64,000 bases of DNA from contig NZ_FCOL02000010.1 in assembly GCF_001544515.1 (NCBI RefSeq), positions 1 to 64,000 of the forward strand, in the 5' to 3' direction. Below the pieces are notes generated by a model, which saw only the letters and a program-made list of their open reading frames with translations, ran no database searches and had not been told where the DNA came from. The position numbers and the translations under genes are program-made. Position 1 is the first letter of the stretch. Every line of letters begins with the position of its first letter. Below are positions 37,634 to 46,316 of the stretch, piece by piece. The DNA is from Caballeronia terrestris (lineage in GTDB: Bacteria; Pseudomonadota; Gammaproteobacteria; Burkholderiales; Burkholderiaceae).

Positions 37634-38162
37634 CGCTAGGCGGCCGCTGCCTTAGTGACTAGCGAAATAGTCGTCGATGGGTATATCTTCGATGGCTGCG
37701 GTCCGATAGCAATCCGCATACTTTGTTGAGTAGAAGGCTTGATACCGCTCACAGAAATATATCTGAACACATCGGCCTTTTCAGGGTCGTCTTTTCGACG
37801 CATGGCCACCGTCACCGTGACAAATTTACCTGGTTGGTCTGACTCGAATGCAGCACTTATATCTCTGGCTCGAACAACACTGTCGGCGCACTAGACAGCA
37901 AGTTCCGAAAGAGCAATGGTCTGCAGTTAACCCACTCAGTGGCCGCGGTATTCGCTCCGAAAGCCGGCCCCAAGTACCAGTATATGGTGGCTCCCGCGAT
38001 CAACCATTCGTCTCCGCGTATCGATCGTGCGCAAATTCTGATTTTTGATGCGTCGTCTTCAGATGGCGCAAGGCCATTCGTCTCAAGCAGCGAATACTCC
38101 GTCGAGCAGTCAAGAGTCGGAAGTGATCTTATCCCAATCGCGGCGCGTCCGCCTGAAAACAT
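37634..38162 (-). pseudogene. Frameshifted hypothetical gene beside the tRNA
   Basis: Two protein-like segments lie in different frames. The first runs from MFSGGRAAIGIRSL to NLLSSA (38162 to about 37890), then hits a stop in its frame at 37857. The second, in another frame, reads on through SVVRARDISAAFESDQPGKF to STTISLVTKAAAA and a stop at 37634. One base gained or lost near 37880-37895 joins them into a protein of about 175 residues. I recognise no family. The region upstream (38174-38443) may be its original N-terminus, separated by another shift. Confidence 0.45.
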
Positions 38163-38173
38163 CCGGCTGTGCT

Positions 38174-38443
38174 TTACATCGATCCTTGAGCAACAGCACC
38201 CGGTCCGACTGCGGATGGCGCAGTGTTGTGGCTGACGCTGTATGTAATTGAATCCCAAAAATGTGCGAGCAAGCCAACGCCCGCTGCTAGGACGGCGCCA
38301 CCGGCTCCAATCCATGCTGCGCGGACTATCAGGCTTGACCCCTCGTTCTGCCCCGCAGAGCGAGGACGTTCGTCCGTATCGGGTATCGCGATCCCCAGGA
38401 GTCTTATCTTCGAGAATGTCGACGCGTCGCACACCCGCATCAC
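38174..38443 (-). CDS. Hypothetical small membrane protein
   Basis: An 89-residue frame with one clear membrane helix (AAWIGAGGAVLAAGVGLLAHF) and a polar tail ending GPGAVAQGSM. It ends 11 bp before the frameshifted gene on the same strand and may be the membrane anchor of the same ancestral protein. GTG at 38443 or ATG at 38440 would start it. No family recognised. Confidence 0.4.
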   Translation of the reverse strand: MMRVCDASTFSKIRLLGIAIPDTDERPRSAGQNEGSSLIVRAAWIGAGGAVLAAGVGLLAHFWDSITYSVSHNTAPSAVGPGAVAQGSM

Positions 38444-38715
38444 GGCCAGTACTCAATACGTCGTGCGCAAAGACTTCGAATTTCTTATGACGGGCGCGAC
38501 GATACCTGGCCGATCGAGCGATTCTATTTCGTTCACTTCGGGCGGCTCGGCGGTATTCCCGAATTCACAGACTACCTGTGCTGCTACGGGCGCACTCGAA
38601 AGCCAGCTGCTCAGTCTGGTGCGTGAGTAACTCGACAGCCGCGCTGCGGCCCGCGAGCACGGCGCTAGGCGGCCGCAAAACGCCGATAGCAGGGCGGTGT
38701 ACCAAACGACAACCG

Positions 38716-38943
38716 TCATCGCACTGGCGGCAACATCGGCCGCCTGAACAGCTTGAACATGCCGGGTGCGGCTACTTCGTCTAGTCCGTTCGCTCGGGTG
38801 AAGAACGCGCATCCGAATTCTGGTGGTGCAATGGCTTGCAGGCCGGGGCCCCGTGCGCATAGCGTTACGTGCCCGTTCTCAAACCACCAATGCTCGCAGC
38901 GGATGCAACACTTCGTGCGGTCTACGTTCTGAAACATCGACAT
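38716..38943 (-). CDS. Small Cys-rich (putative zinc-ribbon) protein
   Basis: A 75-residue frame starting MSMFQNVDRTKCCIRCEHWW, with further Cys in VTLCARG and FGCAFF. The CxxC...C...C pattern and the Trp/His context resemble small zinc-binding proteins found in phages and islands. The chosen start (38943) gives the shortest form containing all Cys; an in-frame extension to 39072 is low in complexity. Function unknown. Confidence 0.6.
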   Translation of the reverse strand: MSMFQNVDRTKCCIRCEHWWFENGHVTLCARGPGLQAIAPPEFGCAFFTRANGLDEVAAPGMFKLFRRPMLPPVR

Positions 38944-39062
38944 AGCTGGCCCCTGTGTATACGTACAGCATGCTGGGGTCGTGGTTGGCGCGCTGGCCGA
39001 GCCCTGCGGCGTAAGACACCCTGGGCCTAAAGTTTCCGCGCCTGACGCCGATAACGGCGGGC

Positions 39063-39314
39063 ATGGACACAAAAACTCAAGCGCAATTACTGTTCTACAT
39101 CAACGTCATCGAACGAATCTGGAAACGCTATGGCAAGCCGATTCGCGCGGACTTCGAGCATGGGTCGCCCGAATGGGCCGAGTGCTGCAAGCGACTGAAG
39201 GCGAAGGTGCTGCAGGTGCTGAACTACGACGCGAACGCGCCGCTTTCCTTCGAGCGGGACCTGCGGATTGATTACGACGACGTGCAATTCATCGACGTTC
39301 CGCACGTCGAGTGA
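39063..39314 (+). CDS. Hypothetical protein
   Basis: An 83-residue acidic protein (MDTKTQAQLLFYINVIERIW ... DDVQFIDVPHVE) with a normal amino-acid mixture and the island's GC-rich codon use. It has no signal peptide or membrane segment. I recognise no family; small genes like this are common in satellite elements. Confidence 0.6.
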   Translation: MDTKTQAQLLFYINVIERIWKRYGKPIRADFEHGSPEWAECCKRLKAKVLQVLNYDANAPLSFERDLRIDYDDVQFIDVPHVE

Positions 39315-39543
39315 TTCGCCAGGACGAAATTCAGCGTTTCACCGCAGTGCCTTGCGGCTTGTCGCTCGCCGATCGAGACTCGTGTGCCGCGACGGGCGTA
39401 CTTGAGAATCAATTGCTTAAGCCTGGTGCGCGAATAGCACGCAAGCTGGTCGCGGCGTTGCACTGTCGCTTCTCGCGGCACCGATTGATAGCGGTCCGCC
39501 ATTTTCGATTTACACTCGACGCTGTATCAACATGGGGGCGCGA

Positions 39544-40062
39544 ATGGCGGATTGGACAGGTATAGTCGGGATGGTGACGGGGGTCGTCGGAATGGTGACG
39601 GGCGTCGTCGGTGCGGTAACAGGACGCAAAGCATACCAACGATCAAACCAAATAAAGGCGCTCGATCTGCGCATCGAGGCGGAAAAAGCCCGTGTCAATT
39701 TGCAGGTGGCCATCGGTACGCTTCGCGATCTAATCCCGGCGGCAACGACCTCACGGATGGCAGTTCTAGCGATGAGCGCCGCCGCTAACTCAAGCATGGC
39801 GGCCCAATGGGACGCGAGAGCCGCCGCAGATACCGCAGCTCTCAACGAAATAGCATCAAAAGCGCCTGCTGAAACTGTTGAATACGAAGGGTGGAGCGCC
39901 GAAAGCTTGGCGCAGGAGCTCGTTCGCGTGCACGGTCTGAACCTGTCAGTTAGCGATACCACCGCTAAATATCGGGCAGAACTGACTGCCGATGACGAAG
40001 CGCGACGAGCTCGCGCGCATCAGGTAAATGCACAAAACGGCGCCCTTTTGAGCCGGCGTTGA
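39544..40062 (+). CDS. Hypothetical protein with N-terminal glycine-zipper repeat
   Basis: About 172 residues. The N-terminus contains three tandem copies of a seven-residue unit (GIVGMVT, GVVGMVT, GVVGAVT), encoded by 21-base direct repeats, which looks like a glycine-zipper membrane segment. Basic residues and a helical, Ala-rich soluble part follow (RIEAEKARVNLQVAIGTLRD). ATG 39532 is an alternative start four codons upstream. Function unknown; glycine zippers occur in pore-forming and membrane-associated proteins. Confidence 0.6.
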   Translation: MADWTGIVGMVTGVVGMVTGVVGAVTGRKAYQRSNQIKALDLRIEAEKARVNLQVAIGTLRDLIPAATTSRMAVLAMSAAANSSMAAQWDARAAADTAALNEIASKAPAETVEYEGWSAESLAQELVRVHGLNLSVSDTTAKYRAELTADDEARRARAHQVNAQNGALLSRR

Positions 40063-40536
40063 GCATGTGCAACCGAAGCGCCGGATCGTTGTTCCGCGTT
40101 GTATTCTGCACGATGAAAATGTTTTTTGATCGCGCGCTTGCTGTGAAGAGTCCAGTAACGCCGAACTTTTCCAAGTAATAACGGGAATACCGGACCGAAT
40201 GTTTAGCCGATGAAACGGCCAAGCTTCGCGTATGTGTAAGCACTCGCGACCCTGACGCAGGTCGAGATCAATCGAGCGCATTAGATAGCGATTTATGTTC
40301 GGCGAGAATTCTCCGACCAACTTGTCCACACGATCAATGGGAAGTAAGTGTTGTTGGTGTCGCCGGGGTGCGGGCGCTTGCCGAGAAGGGACTTCCCGCC
40401 ATACAAGCTCTGCTCGCGTTATCTGCGCGATTGCATCTGGCGTGTACTTGAATACGAGCCCCACCTCGATGAAGAAACGGAGCACTCGCCACGACAGGGA
40501 CGTGCAGAAAAGCATCAGCCACTCGGCGAAGTGCAA
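39965..40536 (-). pseudogene. Frameshifted hypothetical membrane-anchored gene
   Basis: The first part reads MHFAEWLMLFCTSLSWRVL ... REAWPFHRLNIR from 40536 to about 40190, with an N-terminal hydrophobic stretch. A second frame then continues SRYYLEKFGVTGLFTASA ... NTTRNNDPALRLHMLNAG down to about 39990, with its stop at 39965. A one-base indel near 40185 would join them. No family recognised. It converges with and overlaps the glycine-zipper gene, so only the part beyond 40063 is well supported. Confidence 0.4.
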
Positions 40537-41141
40537 GCGCGTGCCCGAATCGGGAGGTAAGGGCGAAATATGCGGGTGGCGAAAGAGCGCTCAGAGCGCC
40601 GCAAGACGGCTTCGCATTGCGCTCAGAGCCAGTACCGCTTGATGCCGTCCTGAGCCCGCTGATTGGGCTGCATTCCCGTCCGCAAGTGGCCGTTTCCCGA
40701 TGAGTCCCTCAACCAGCGAAACGCAAACGCGGGAAGGATGTGATTCAATTGCAGATCGGCGTCAAGTCCGCGGAGGAGGCATGGGGCAGCCGGCATGTCT
40801 TGCGCGATGGTGGAAAAAGTCGACTAAAGCACGAGCGCCATCCTAAGTCCGGCGCTTATTGCGGTAGCCCCATAGCGCAGCAGCAGGCACCAAGCGCTTG
40901 CAAATTAGTCGTTCACGCATGGCTCTGGGGCGGCGGTAAACTTGACTATCCGTTGCGCAGCGATACAGCGCGAGGCACCGGGCACAGGCTGACTGGCCGG
41001 AAACTCAGGCAGCGGTCGGCAAACCGTTCTTCCGACAAGACCCCCTCAGCCTGATGCCGCAAGTCTTCTGCATTGGCCTATCGTGGGCGCAGTCAAAGGG
41101 AACTCTCATATCAGACGGCGCCTCTGAAAAGACCAACTTGA
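40537..41141. other. No supported gene
   Basis: About 600 bp with only short, unconvincing frames. An 11-base direct repeat GCGCTCAGAGC occurs twice within 40585-40630. I see no RNA gene or clear terminator. Confidence 0.5.
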
Positions 41142-42638
41142 TTACTGTATCTCGTCTCCGTAAATTGGCAGCGGCTTACTAAGAACCGCGTCAATCGACA
41201 GCGGCTTCCGTTTGCGGTTTTCAACGTCCGCTCCAATTTGCAAAAGATTATGCCTCACTGCGAATTTGTTCCGCTTGCTTGGATAGTATGGTTCTATGCT
41301 TTTCAGCTCGATCCCCGCCTTGATTAACGAAACCGCAACGTAGCGCGCGTCTTGATCTGAGACGTCAGATGTATAAAGAATCGCATTGGTTGGATCGCCA
41401 CGGAGCAGGGCCGTTGTGTTTGCCGAAACGCTGAGAATTGGTTTGCCTGCGGCGTCCGTCAGTGGATAGCCAAGGTTTGATATTGCCTTCAATACGATAT
41501 CTTTATCCTTCTTATGCGGATAGACCTGAATCGAAACATCCGAGAGATGTGATGGGTTCGAGGCAACCGCCGTTAAAGCGGCTTCTACACTGCTCGCTTG
41601 ACTCGATCGTGGGTTAGAGCTTGGGGTACCTTGTTCGGCTGCGGCCAACTGTACAGCCGCTTTTTGCTTGAAACCAGCAATAAGCGCTTTTCTCTCTGGC
41701 GTCTCATTCAGTGTAGGATCATATAGCGCATCGATCACCGCCTTATCTAGATTTGAAAGATTGTCGACGCTGTTCGGGCGGCGGCATGGATTTGGCTGTC
41801 CCTGTCGGTCGGGCATGTACCAACTTGGCTCAAAATTATATTGCATAATCGATTGATTATCATATCCTCCGACAATGCCCAATACGTTTGGCGCGCTACC
41901 GAGCGCGTTGATCTGCGTTTCAGCATATGCCTCAGTCCAATTAGTGTCTTTCGCGATGGCTTTTATGTTGAACCAGCCCTTGCATATTTGGCTTTGATGT
42001 TCGTGGAACAGCCCTAGGGCGTGACCAAATTCATGGCGGACGTCAAAATAGTAATCACGAAGGCGACCGGCCTTTCGTAGTTCCATCGCAGCGGCTAGAT
42101 TCACCGTCGTCGGGAACGCACGATTTTGAGAATACACGTTTCCCGGATACGCCCAATCGCCATTTCTCATACTGATGACGTCTTGGCTATAAATCGGTCG
42201 TGGGTCATCTCCGCTTAGCGATATGCGAATGTCTGACAAATGATCGGTATTTTTAAGATCGCTCAGCTCGCACATCCGCACCTTGCCATTCTCGATATAG
42301 TTAAAAGTCATGTTTGGCGCTGCTGCGTGCCAGACGTCAGCAACTGAAATAACCTCGCGCTGCTGCTCATCTGTCCCATTCCAGAAGCAGAGCTGAAGAT
42401 CCGATTTGTGCCAAACATATTGACGATAGAATATTGAACTCGCGGCCGCGACTGTTGCGGCGTCCACACCGTTTCGCCGTGCTTGAGATGCCAAAAAATC
42501 GAGTTTTGTGGTTCCGCGGTCCCCTGATTCGATCGGGGGATTGACCAGTTTGCCGACGCTCAAGGTACTGTGGGCCGGCGCGACTGACGAAAAGGTCTGC
42601 CCCAGGCCCCAAACGAAGAAAGCGAAGAATTTTCTCAT
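41142..42638 (-). CDS. Exported astacin-like (M12A/metzincin) zinc metalloprotease
   Basis: A 498-residue protein with a signal peptide (MRKFFAFFVWGLGQTFSSVAPA). The catalytic zinc motif is HEFGHALGLFHEH, giving zinc His 202, 206 and 212 with Glu 203. The Met-turn is SIMQY at about 263-267, so it is a complete metzincin. The protease domain spans about residues 70-320. A C-terminal region (about 330-498) includes VQVYPHKKDKD-type sequence and may be a binding or inhibitory domain. AAAGGAGG precedes the ATG. A 54-residue secreted peptide is encoded 87 bp upstream on the same strand. Confidence 0.88.
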   Translation of the reverse strand: MRKFFAFFVWGLGQTFSSVAPAHSTLSVGKLVNPPIESGDRGTTKLDFLASQARRNGVDAATVAAASSIFYRQYVWHKSDLQLCFWNGTDEQQREVISVADVWHAAAPNMTFNYIENGKVRMCELSDLKNTDHLSDIRISLSGDDPRPIYSQDVISMRNGDWAYPGNVYSQNRAFPTTVNLAAAMELRKAGRLRDYYFDVRHEFGHALGLFHEHQSQICKGWFNIKAIAKDTNWTEAYAETQINALGSAPNVLGIVGGYDNQSIMQYNFEPSWYMPDRQGQPNPCRRPNSVDNLSNLDKAVIDALYDPTLNETPERKALIAGFKQKAAVQLAAAEQGTPSSNPRSSQASSVEAALTAVASNPSHLSDVSIQVYPHKKDKDIVLKAISNLGYPLTDAAGKPILSVSANTTALLRGDPTNAILYTSDVSDQDARYVAVSLIKAGIELKSIEPYYPSKRNKFAVRHNLLQIGADVENRKRKPLSIDAVLSKPLPIYGDEIQ

Positions 42639-42725
42639 AAAAACCTCCTTTAACTTGAATTTAAGGCGAATCGATGACTATCTACTGCATGTCATGAAGC
42701 GGCGCGACAAGATGCTTTAATTTTT

Positions 42726-42890
42726 TTACTTCAAAGTGTTCAACTTCGTCAGCGCGCTTAGCACGGCGTTTTTGCAAGCAGATAACATTTGCTGAGCAAC
42801 TAAAGACGGACAAGATGGAAGCGCGGTCGCGATGGCACAGAATAAGACCACGGACAGTGTCAAGGCGAGGCAAAGAGACGAAGATTGCAT
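42726..42890 (-). CDS. 54-residue secreted Cys-containing peptide
   Basis: A short frame starts MQSSSLCLALTLSVVLFCAI with a convincing signal peptide, likely cut after ATA or ALP. The mature part (about 31 residues) has two Cys (PSCPSLVAQQ and LSACKNA) and ends TKLNTLK. GAGG lies five bases before the ATG. It sits directly upstream of the metalloprotease gene, same strand, so it may be an inhibitor, activator or substrate. No family recognised. Confidence 0.55.
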   Translation of the reverse strand: MQSSSLCLALTLSVVLFCAIATALPSCPSLVAQQMLSACKNAVLSALTKLNTLK

Positions 42891-43008
42891 GAATACCTCT
42901 AGAATTTTTATTTAATTTTTTTCAGAAGTGTGATGCCGGACACTGCTACAGCATAGGGCAATTTTCATTTAAGTGCGCCGACGATCGACCGAAGGAAATC
43001 GCCTTATC

Positions 43009-43565
43009 TCATTCGTTTTGGCCCATGCTTGTCCCCTTTGTGGTTGCGTTTTGGTATCCTACATGTAATCGGAATTTTTGTGGTAGGTTGACAGAGTTAT
43101 TGTCGGCTTTCCTCCTGTCGGCTGAATCTTCAGACTTTTCTGCGCGGATGGTAATGTGTACAGGCATCGCAATGGAGTAGCTACAAAGACCAATAATCCC
43201 ATAGTGCCAGATCAGCAACGTAGCGATCGATACGGATTAGAACAAAACTGGCCAAGTCCCGGAACGTGCAATCTAGACTTACGCTTTTCGGATTCGTCCA
43301 CCGCAGTGCCGCTGGCAGATCAAAAACCCGAACGACAAGCGGCCAATCTGTTTCGCTAGATTCGGAGCCTCGATCGTACGAAGCGACAGATTTCAAGAAA
43401 CGCCGCATATTGGGGGACGAGGACACTACTGCTGTCCATGATGTTCCCCGTAACCGAGTTAGAGTGCGACTTTGAAGAGAGGGCAGCACGGAGACAGTCA
43501 TCGTTTGGAAGTGCGAACGACGTTGAGTTTGCGAACGTTAGCTGAAATGCCCCGTACATCAACAT
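43009..43565 (-). pseudogene. Degenerate hypothetical gene (two frameshifts)
   Basis: Three consecutive frames each give protein-like sequence: MLMYGAFQLTFANSTSFALP (from 43565), then SETDWPLVVRVFDLPAALRW to IDRYVADLA, then MPVHITIRAEKSEDSADRR to TTKGTSMGQNE (stop 43009). Joining them needs two indels. The total would be about 180 residues. No family recognised, and the assignment rests only on composition and continuity. Confidence 0.3.
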
Positions 43566-44417
43566 AATCTAATACCTTTTACCGGCGCCTCTGATGCAGA
43601 CGAGTGGCAACACAGAGCCCGCGCCGTTACGAAGCAGAGGCCCCTTGCACACCACGCTCTTGAAAATCGATCGTTGACGCGACCCTTCTGCATCGACTAT
43701 TGGGTTTGGACGTCTGGGAATAGAGGTCGTTAACCCTTGACAGCAGTCCTCGCGATGCCATGAGTCCGAACGGCGCCTCAGGGTCGGGTACGGCCGACTG
43801 CGTAAGGCAGCACACTGCCCATTTGCCGCCATCTGACAACGTGCGTCGACGGATGTTCGATAGGCCGTTCCACCCGGCTAGAGGACGCTCGCTCCGTCGT
43901 TAGGGCATCGACTGGCGTCACGTTCAGTTGCTAGCATCAGGAAAACGAGTGCGACCGCAACTGCGGATAACTTTCTATTCGGGACGTCTCGGCAAGTGCT
44001 GCCGTCTCCCTCTCCTTGTCGATGACACCTCGCCTCAAGATTTTCCATCGGTACGCGTCGAATCGCGACCGATGCGCCCCGTTCGATACGACGCCTACCG
44101 CGAACGCGCATAGGCAATCTTTAGCATGCCTGCGACCGACGCGCTGCAGCTTCGAACATGCTAGTGCCCAGAAAGGCGTGCGCGTCACCGATAAAAGCAA
44201 TGGCACTTATCGGGCATTTTCCTTAGCCGGACTTGCTTTCATCGATCTATCGCCTAAGCTAGCTAAACCGGTCGGGACGCCTGTCCCGCCGCAGATCAAG
44301 CGTGCGCCTTAGTTTCCACGTAAGGAAACGGCAAGCGGTGTTTTAGCAAGAGGGCAATTCAAGTTACGAAGCGCATTCAGCGGGCATCATCGGTTAGATA
44401 CTCTTCCCGGAGATCAC
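43566..44417. other. Region without a supported gene
   Basis: About 850 bp before the GH19 fusion gene. A 70-codon minus-strand frame (43627-43839, MSDGGKWAVCCLTQSAVP) may be a remnant, but I cannot support it as a gene. The rest shows only short frames. The promoter of the plus-strand protease block should lie near the right end; no clear -10/-35 pair was identified. Confidence 0.45.
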
Positions 44418-46316
44418 ATGCTTAGCGTGAAACTGACGGTTGTCGTGCTCTTGTCCGCTCTGTCGTCCACGCTTCGCGCAGCGGACCAGGACTGGCAGAA
44501 GTTCGTAACCGCGGAAAAGATCGCCAAGGTCTCCTCGCGTGCAGACCCGCAACTCGTCGCGGTGCTGGTCGGTCATCTCGATCTACTAAAGGCGGCGGAT
44601 ATCAATAGCAGAACACGCGCGCTGCAGTTTCTCACGCAAGTCTTCACCGAAACAAACGGCTTGAGACGGATCGACGAAAACCTGATGTACACCGCGCCGC
44701 AGCTCGTGGCCGTGTTCGGCGATCGTTTGACGCCGCAAATCGCCACGCAGATCGCGGGCGATGAAAAGAAGACTGCAAATTACGTCTATGGAGATCACCT
44801 GGGGAACAAGGGTAGAGACACCAATGACGGCTGGGATTATCGCGGGTCGGGATATCTCCAAATGACGGGGCGCTACAACTTCAGGATGCGCGGCAAGGAA
44901 ACTCAGCTTCAACTCGAAAAGAGACCAGACATCGCCCGACAACCTTTCGAAGGACTGAACACGTCGCTCTCGTATTGGACTTCGAACAACATCAGCGCGA
45001 TAGCAGATACCAATGACCTGAGAAAAGTAAGAATCGCGATAAACGGTAATCGCGCGTTGGGACTGGAACAATCGAAGCTCTGGTATGGATACTTGAATCG
45101 CATGTTCGGGGGCGCAGCGGCGGAAGGCGCGCTGATCTCGCCGAGCGAAAGTGTTCAAACGGCGCCTCGCGAAGCGGCCGGTATCCTTAGACAATTAGGC
45201 TATCTCTCGCCCGCGCTGGAGAGTTCGTCGAACGTTAATGCCATTGGTGACGCGCTCAAGGCGTTCCAAAACAGCAAAGCTTTGCCCACGACAGGCGTGC
45301 TGGATGAGAACACGTTATATGCCCTCACGGATCGAATCGAATGGCGGCCCGCGCCGCTGGAGGAATCCGCGGATGGCAAACACCCAGAACTGCTGACCGG
45401 CATTGCCTTTAACCTCGCCACCGGCAAGAGTTCAGTCTTCAACGCAAACGATAGCGGCACAGCTGCGCTTGCGAGCATCGAAGAAGCGGCAGGCGCGAAG
45501 CCGCCTGAAGCCACCAAAAATGCGACCGTTTCAGCGTCCGAGTCGGCCCAGCCGATCACGCCGGTCTTCGCTCCCTACGAAATTCCCAAGCTCCAGAAGC
45601 CCAAGGCGCCGACGACTTTCGTTCCCTTCTCCATCATCGAGCCCGATACACGTAGTCTGGTCGTGCATCCTGAGTTAGCACCGTATCGACGCGTGGTTCT
45701 TATCATGTACAAGAAGCATGACAGCCCGGACCAATACGCGTGCAGCGGAACGATCATTTCGAACAACGTCGTGCTCACGGCGGGACACTGTATCGTGGAA
45801 GAAGGAGACATGAACGGATGGCACGAGCAGATCAGCGTCTATCCCGGACGCAACGGAGCCGCGACGCCGTATGGCGAATGCCATGCCAAGGCGCTGTTTA
45901 CGCTGAAAGGCTGGGTAGACGGCAAAGAAGTCGATGATCCCAGGTACTACGATCTGGCAGCGATCAAGCTCGACTGCGACGTCGGAAAAGAGACCGGCAG
46001 GCCCGCCATTGCCTATCTGTCGGATCATCCAGCCGATACCCAGATCACCATTCGCGGCTATCCATGCGACAAGCCGCTTGGAAGGCAATGGCAGAGCACG
46101 GGAAAGATAAGCGAAGCGTTTCGCTACAAGGTTTTTTACGACAACGATACCTACGGCTGCATGAGCGGAGCGCCTGTGCTCGTCGACGAAAAACTCGTTG
46201 CCGTGCACACGAACGGATTGCACGGCAGCGAGCCGTGGGCTTCCCACAATGCCGGAACCCGACTCAGGCCCGAATCGGTGCGAAACCTCGAACTATGGAT
46301 GGAGCAATCGCCATGA
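44418..46316 (+). CDS. Exported GH19 hydrolase / peptidoglycan-binding / trypsin-like protease fusion
   Basis: A 632-residue, three-domain exported protein. A signal peptide (MLSVKLTVVVLLSALSSTLRA) is followed by a GH19 chitinase/lysozyme-like domain (about 35-230): catalytic Glu candidates E78 (TETNGL) and E87 (DENLMY), and DYRGSGYLQMTGRYNF. A peptidoglycan-binding helical domain (about 250-305: REAAGILRQLGYLSP, AFQNSKALPTTGVLDENTL) is followed by a linker. The C-terminus (about 410-632) is a chymotrypsin/V8-type protease with H457 (LTAGHC), D512 and S583 (GCMSGAPV). All catalytic residues are present. The stop overlaps the next gene's start. Confidence 0.88.
   Translation: MLSVKLTVVVLLSALSSTLRAADQDWQKFVTAEKIAKVSSRADPQLVAVLVGHLDLLKAADINSRTRALQFLTQVFTETNGLRRIDENLMYTAPQLVAVFGDRLTPQIATQIAGDEKKTANYVYGDHLGNKGRDTNDGWDYRGSGYLQMTGRYNFRMRGKETQLQLEKRPDIARQPFEGLNTSLSYWTSNNISAIADTNDLRKVRIAINGNRALGLEQSKLWYGYLNRMFGGAAAEGALISPSESVQTAPREAAGILRQLGYLSPALESSSNVNAIGDALKAFQNSKALPTTGVLDENTLYALTDRIEWRPAPLEESADGKHPELLTGIAFNLATGKSSVFNANDSGTAALASIEEAAGAKPPEATKNATVSASESAQPITPVFAPYEIPKLQKPKAPTTFVPFSIIEPDTRSLVVHPELAPYRRVVLIMYKKHDSPDQYACSGTIISNNVVLTAGHCIVEEGDMNGWHEQISVYPGRNGAATPYGECHAKALFTLKGWVDGKEVDDPRYYDLAAIKLDCDVGKETGRPAIAYLSDHPADTQITIRGYPCDKPLGRQWQSTGKISEAFRYKVFYDNDTYGCMSGAPVLVDEKLVAVHTNGLHGSEPWASHNAGTRLRPESVRNLELWMEQSP

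Noticed and set aside
37462..38000. Integrase gene next to tRNA-Ser
   Set aside because: No RxxHR-Y type tyrosine recombinase reading exists on either strand near the tRNA; the frames there are short hypothetical remnants.
38453..38719. Minus-strand frame MTVVVWYTALLSAFCGRL overlapping the Cys-rich gene by ATGA
   Set aside because: It lies opposite the plus-strand CAATGxLExQLL fragment, whose duplicate shows synonymous change on the plus strand; the minus-strand reading is not conserved between the two copies.
40740..41054. Plus-strand 104-codon frame MIQLQIGVKSAEEAWGSRHV
   Set aside because: Composition is not protein-like throughout, there is no ribosome site, and it has no recognisable family.
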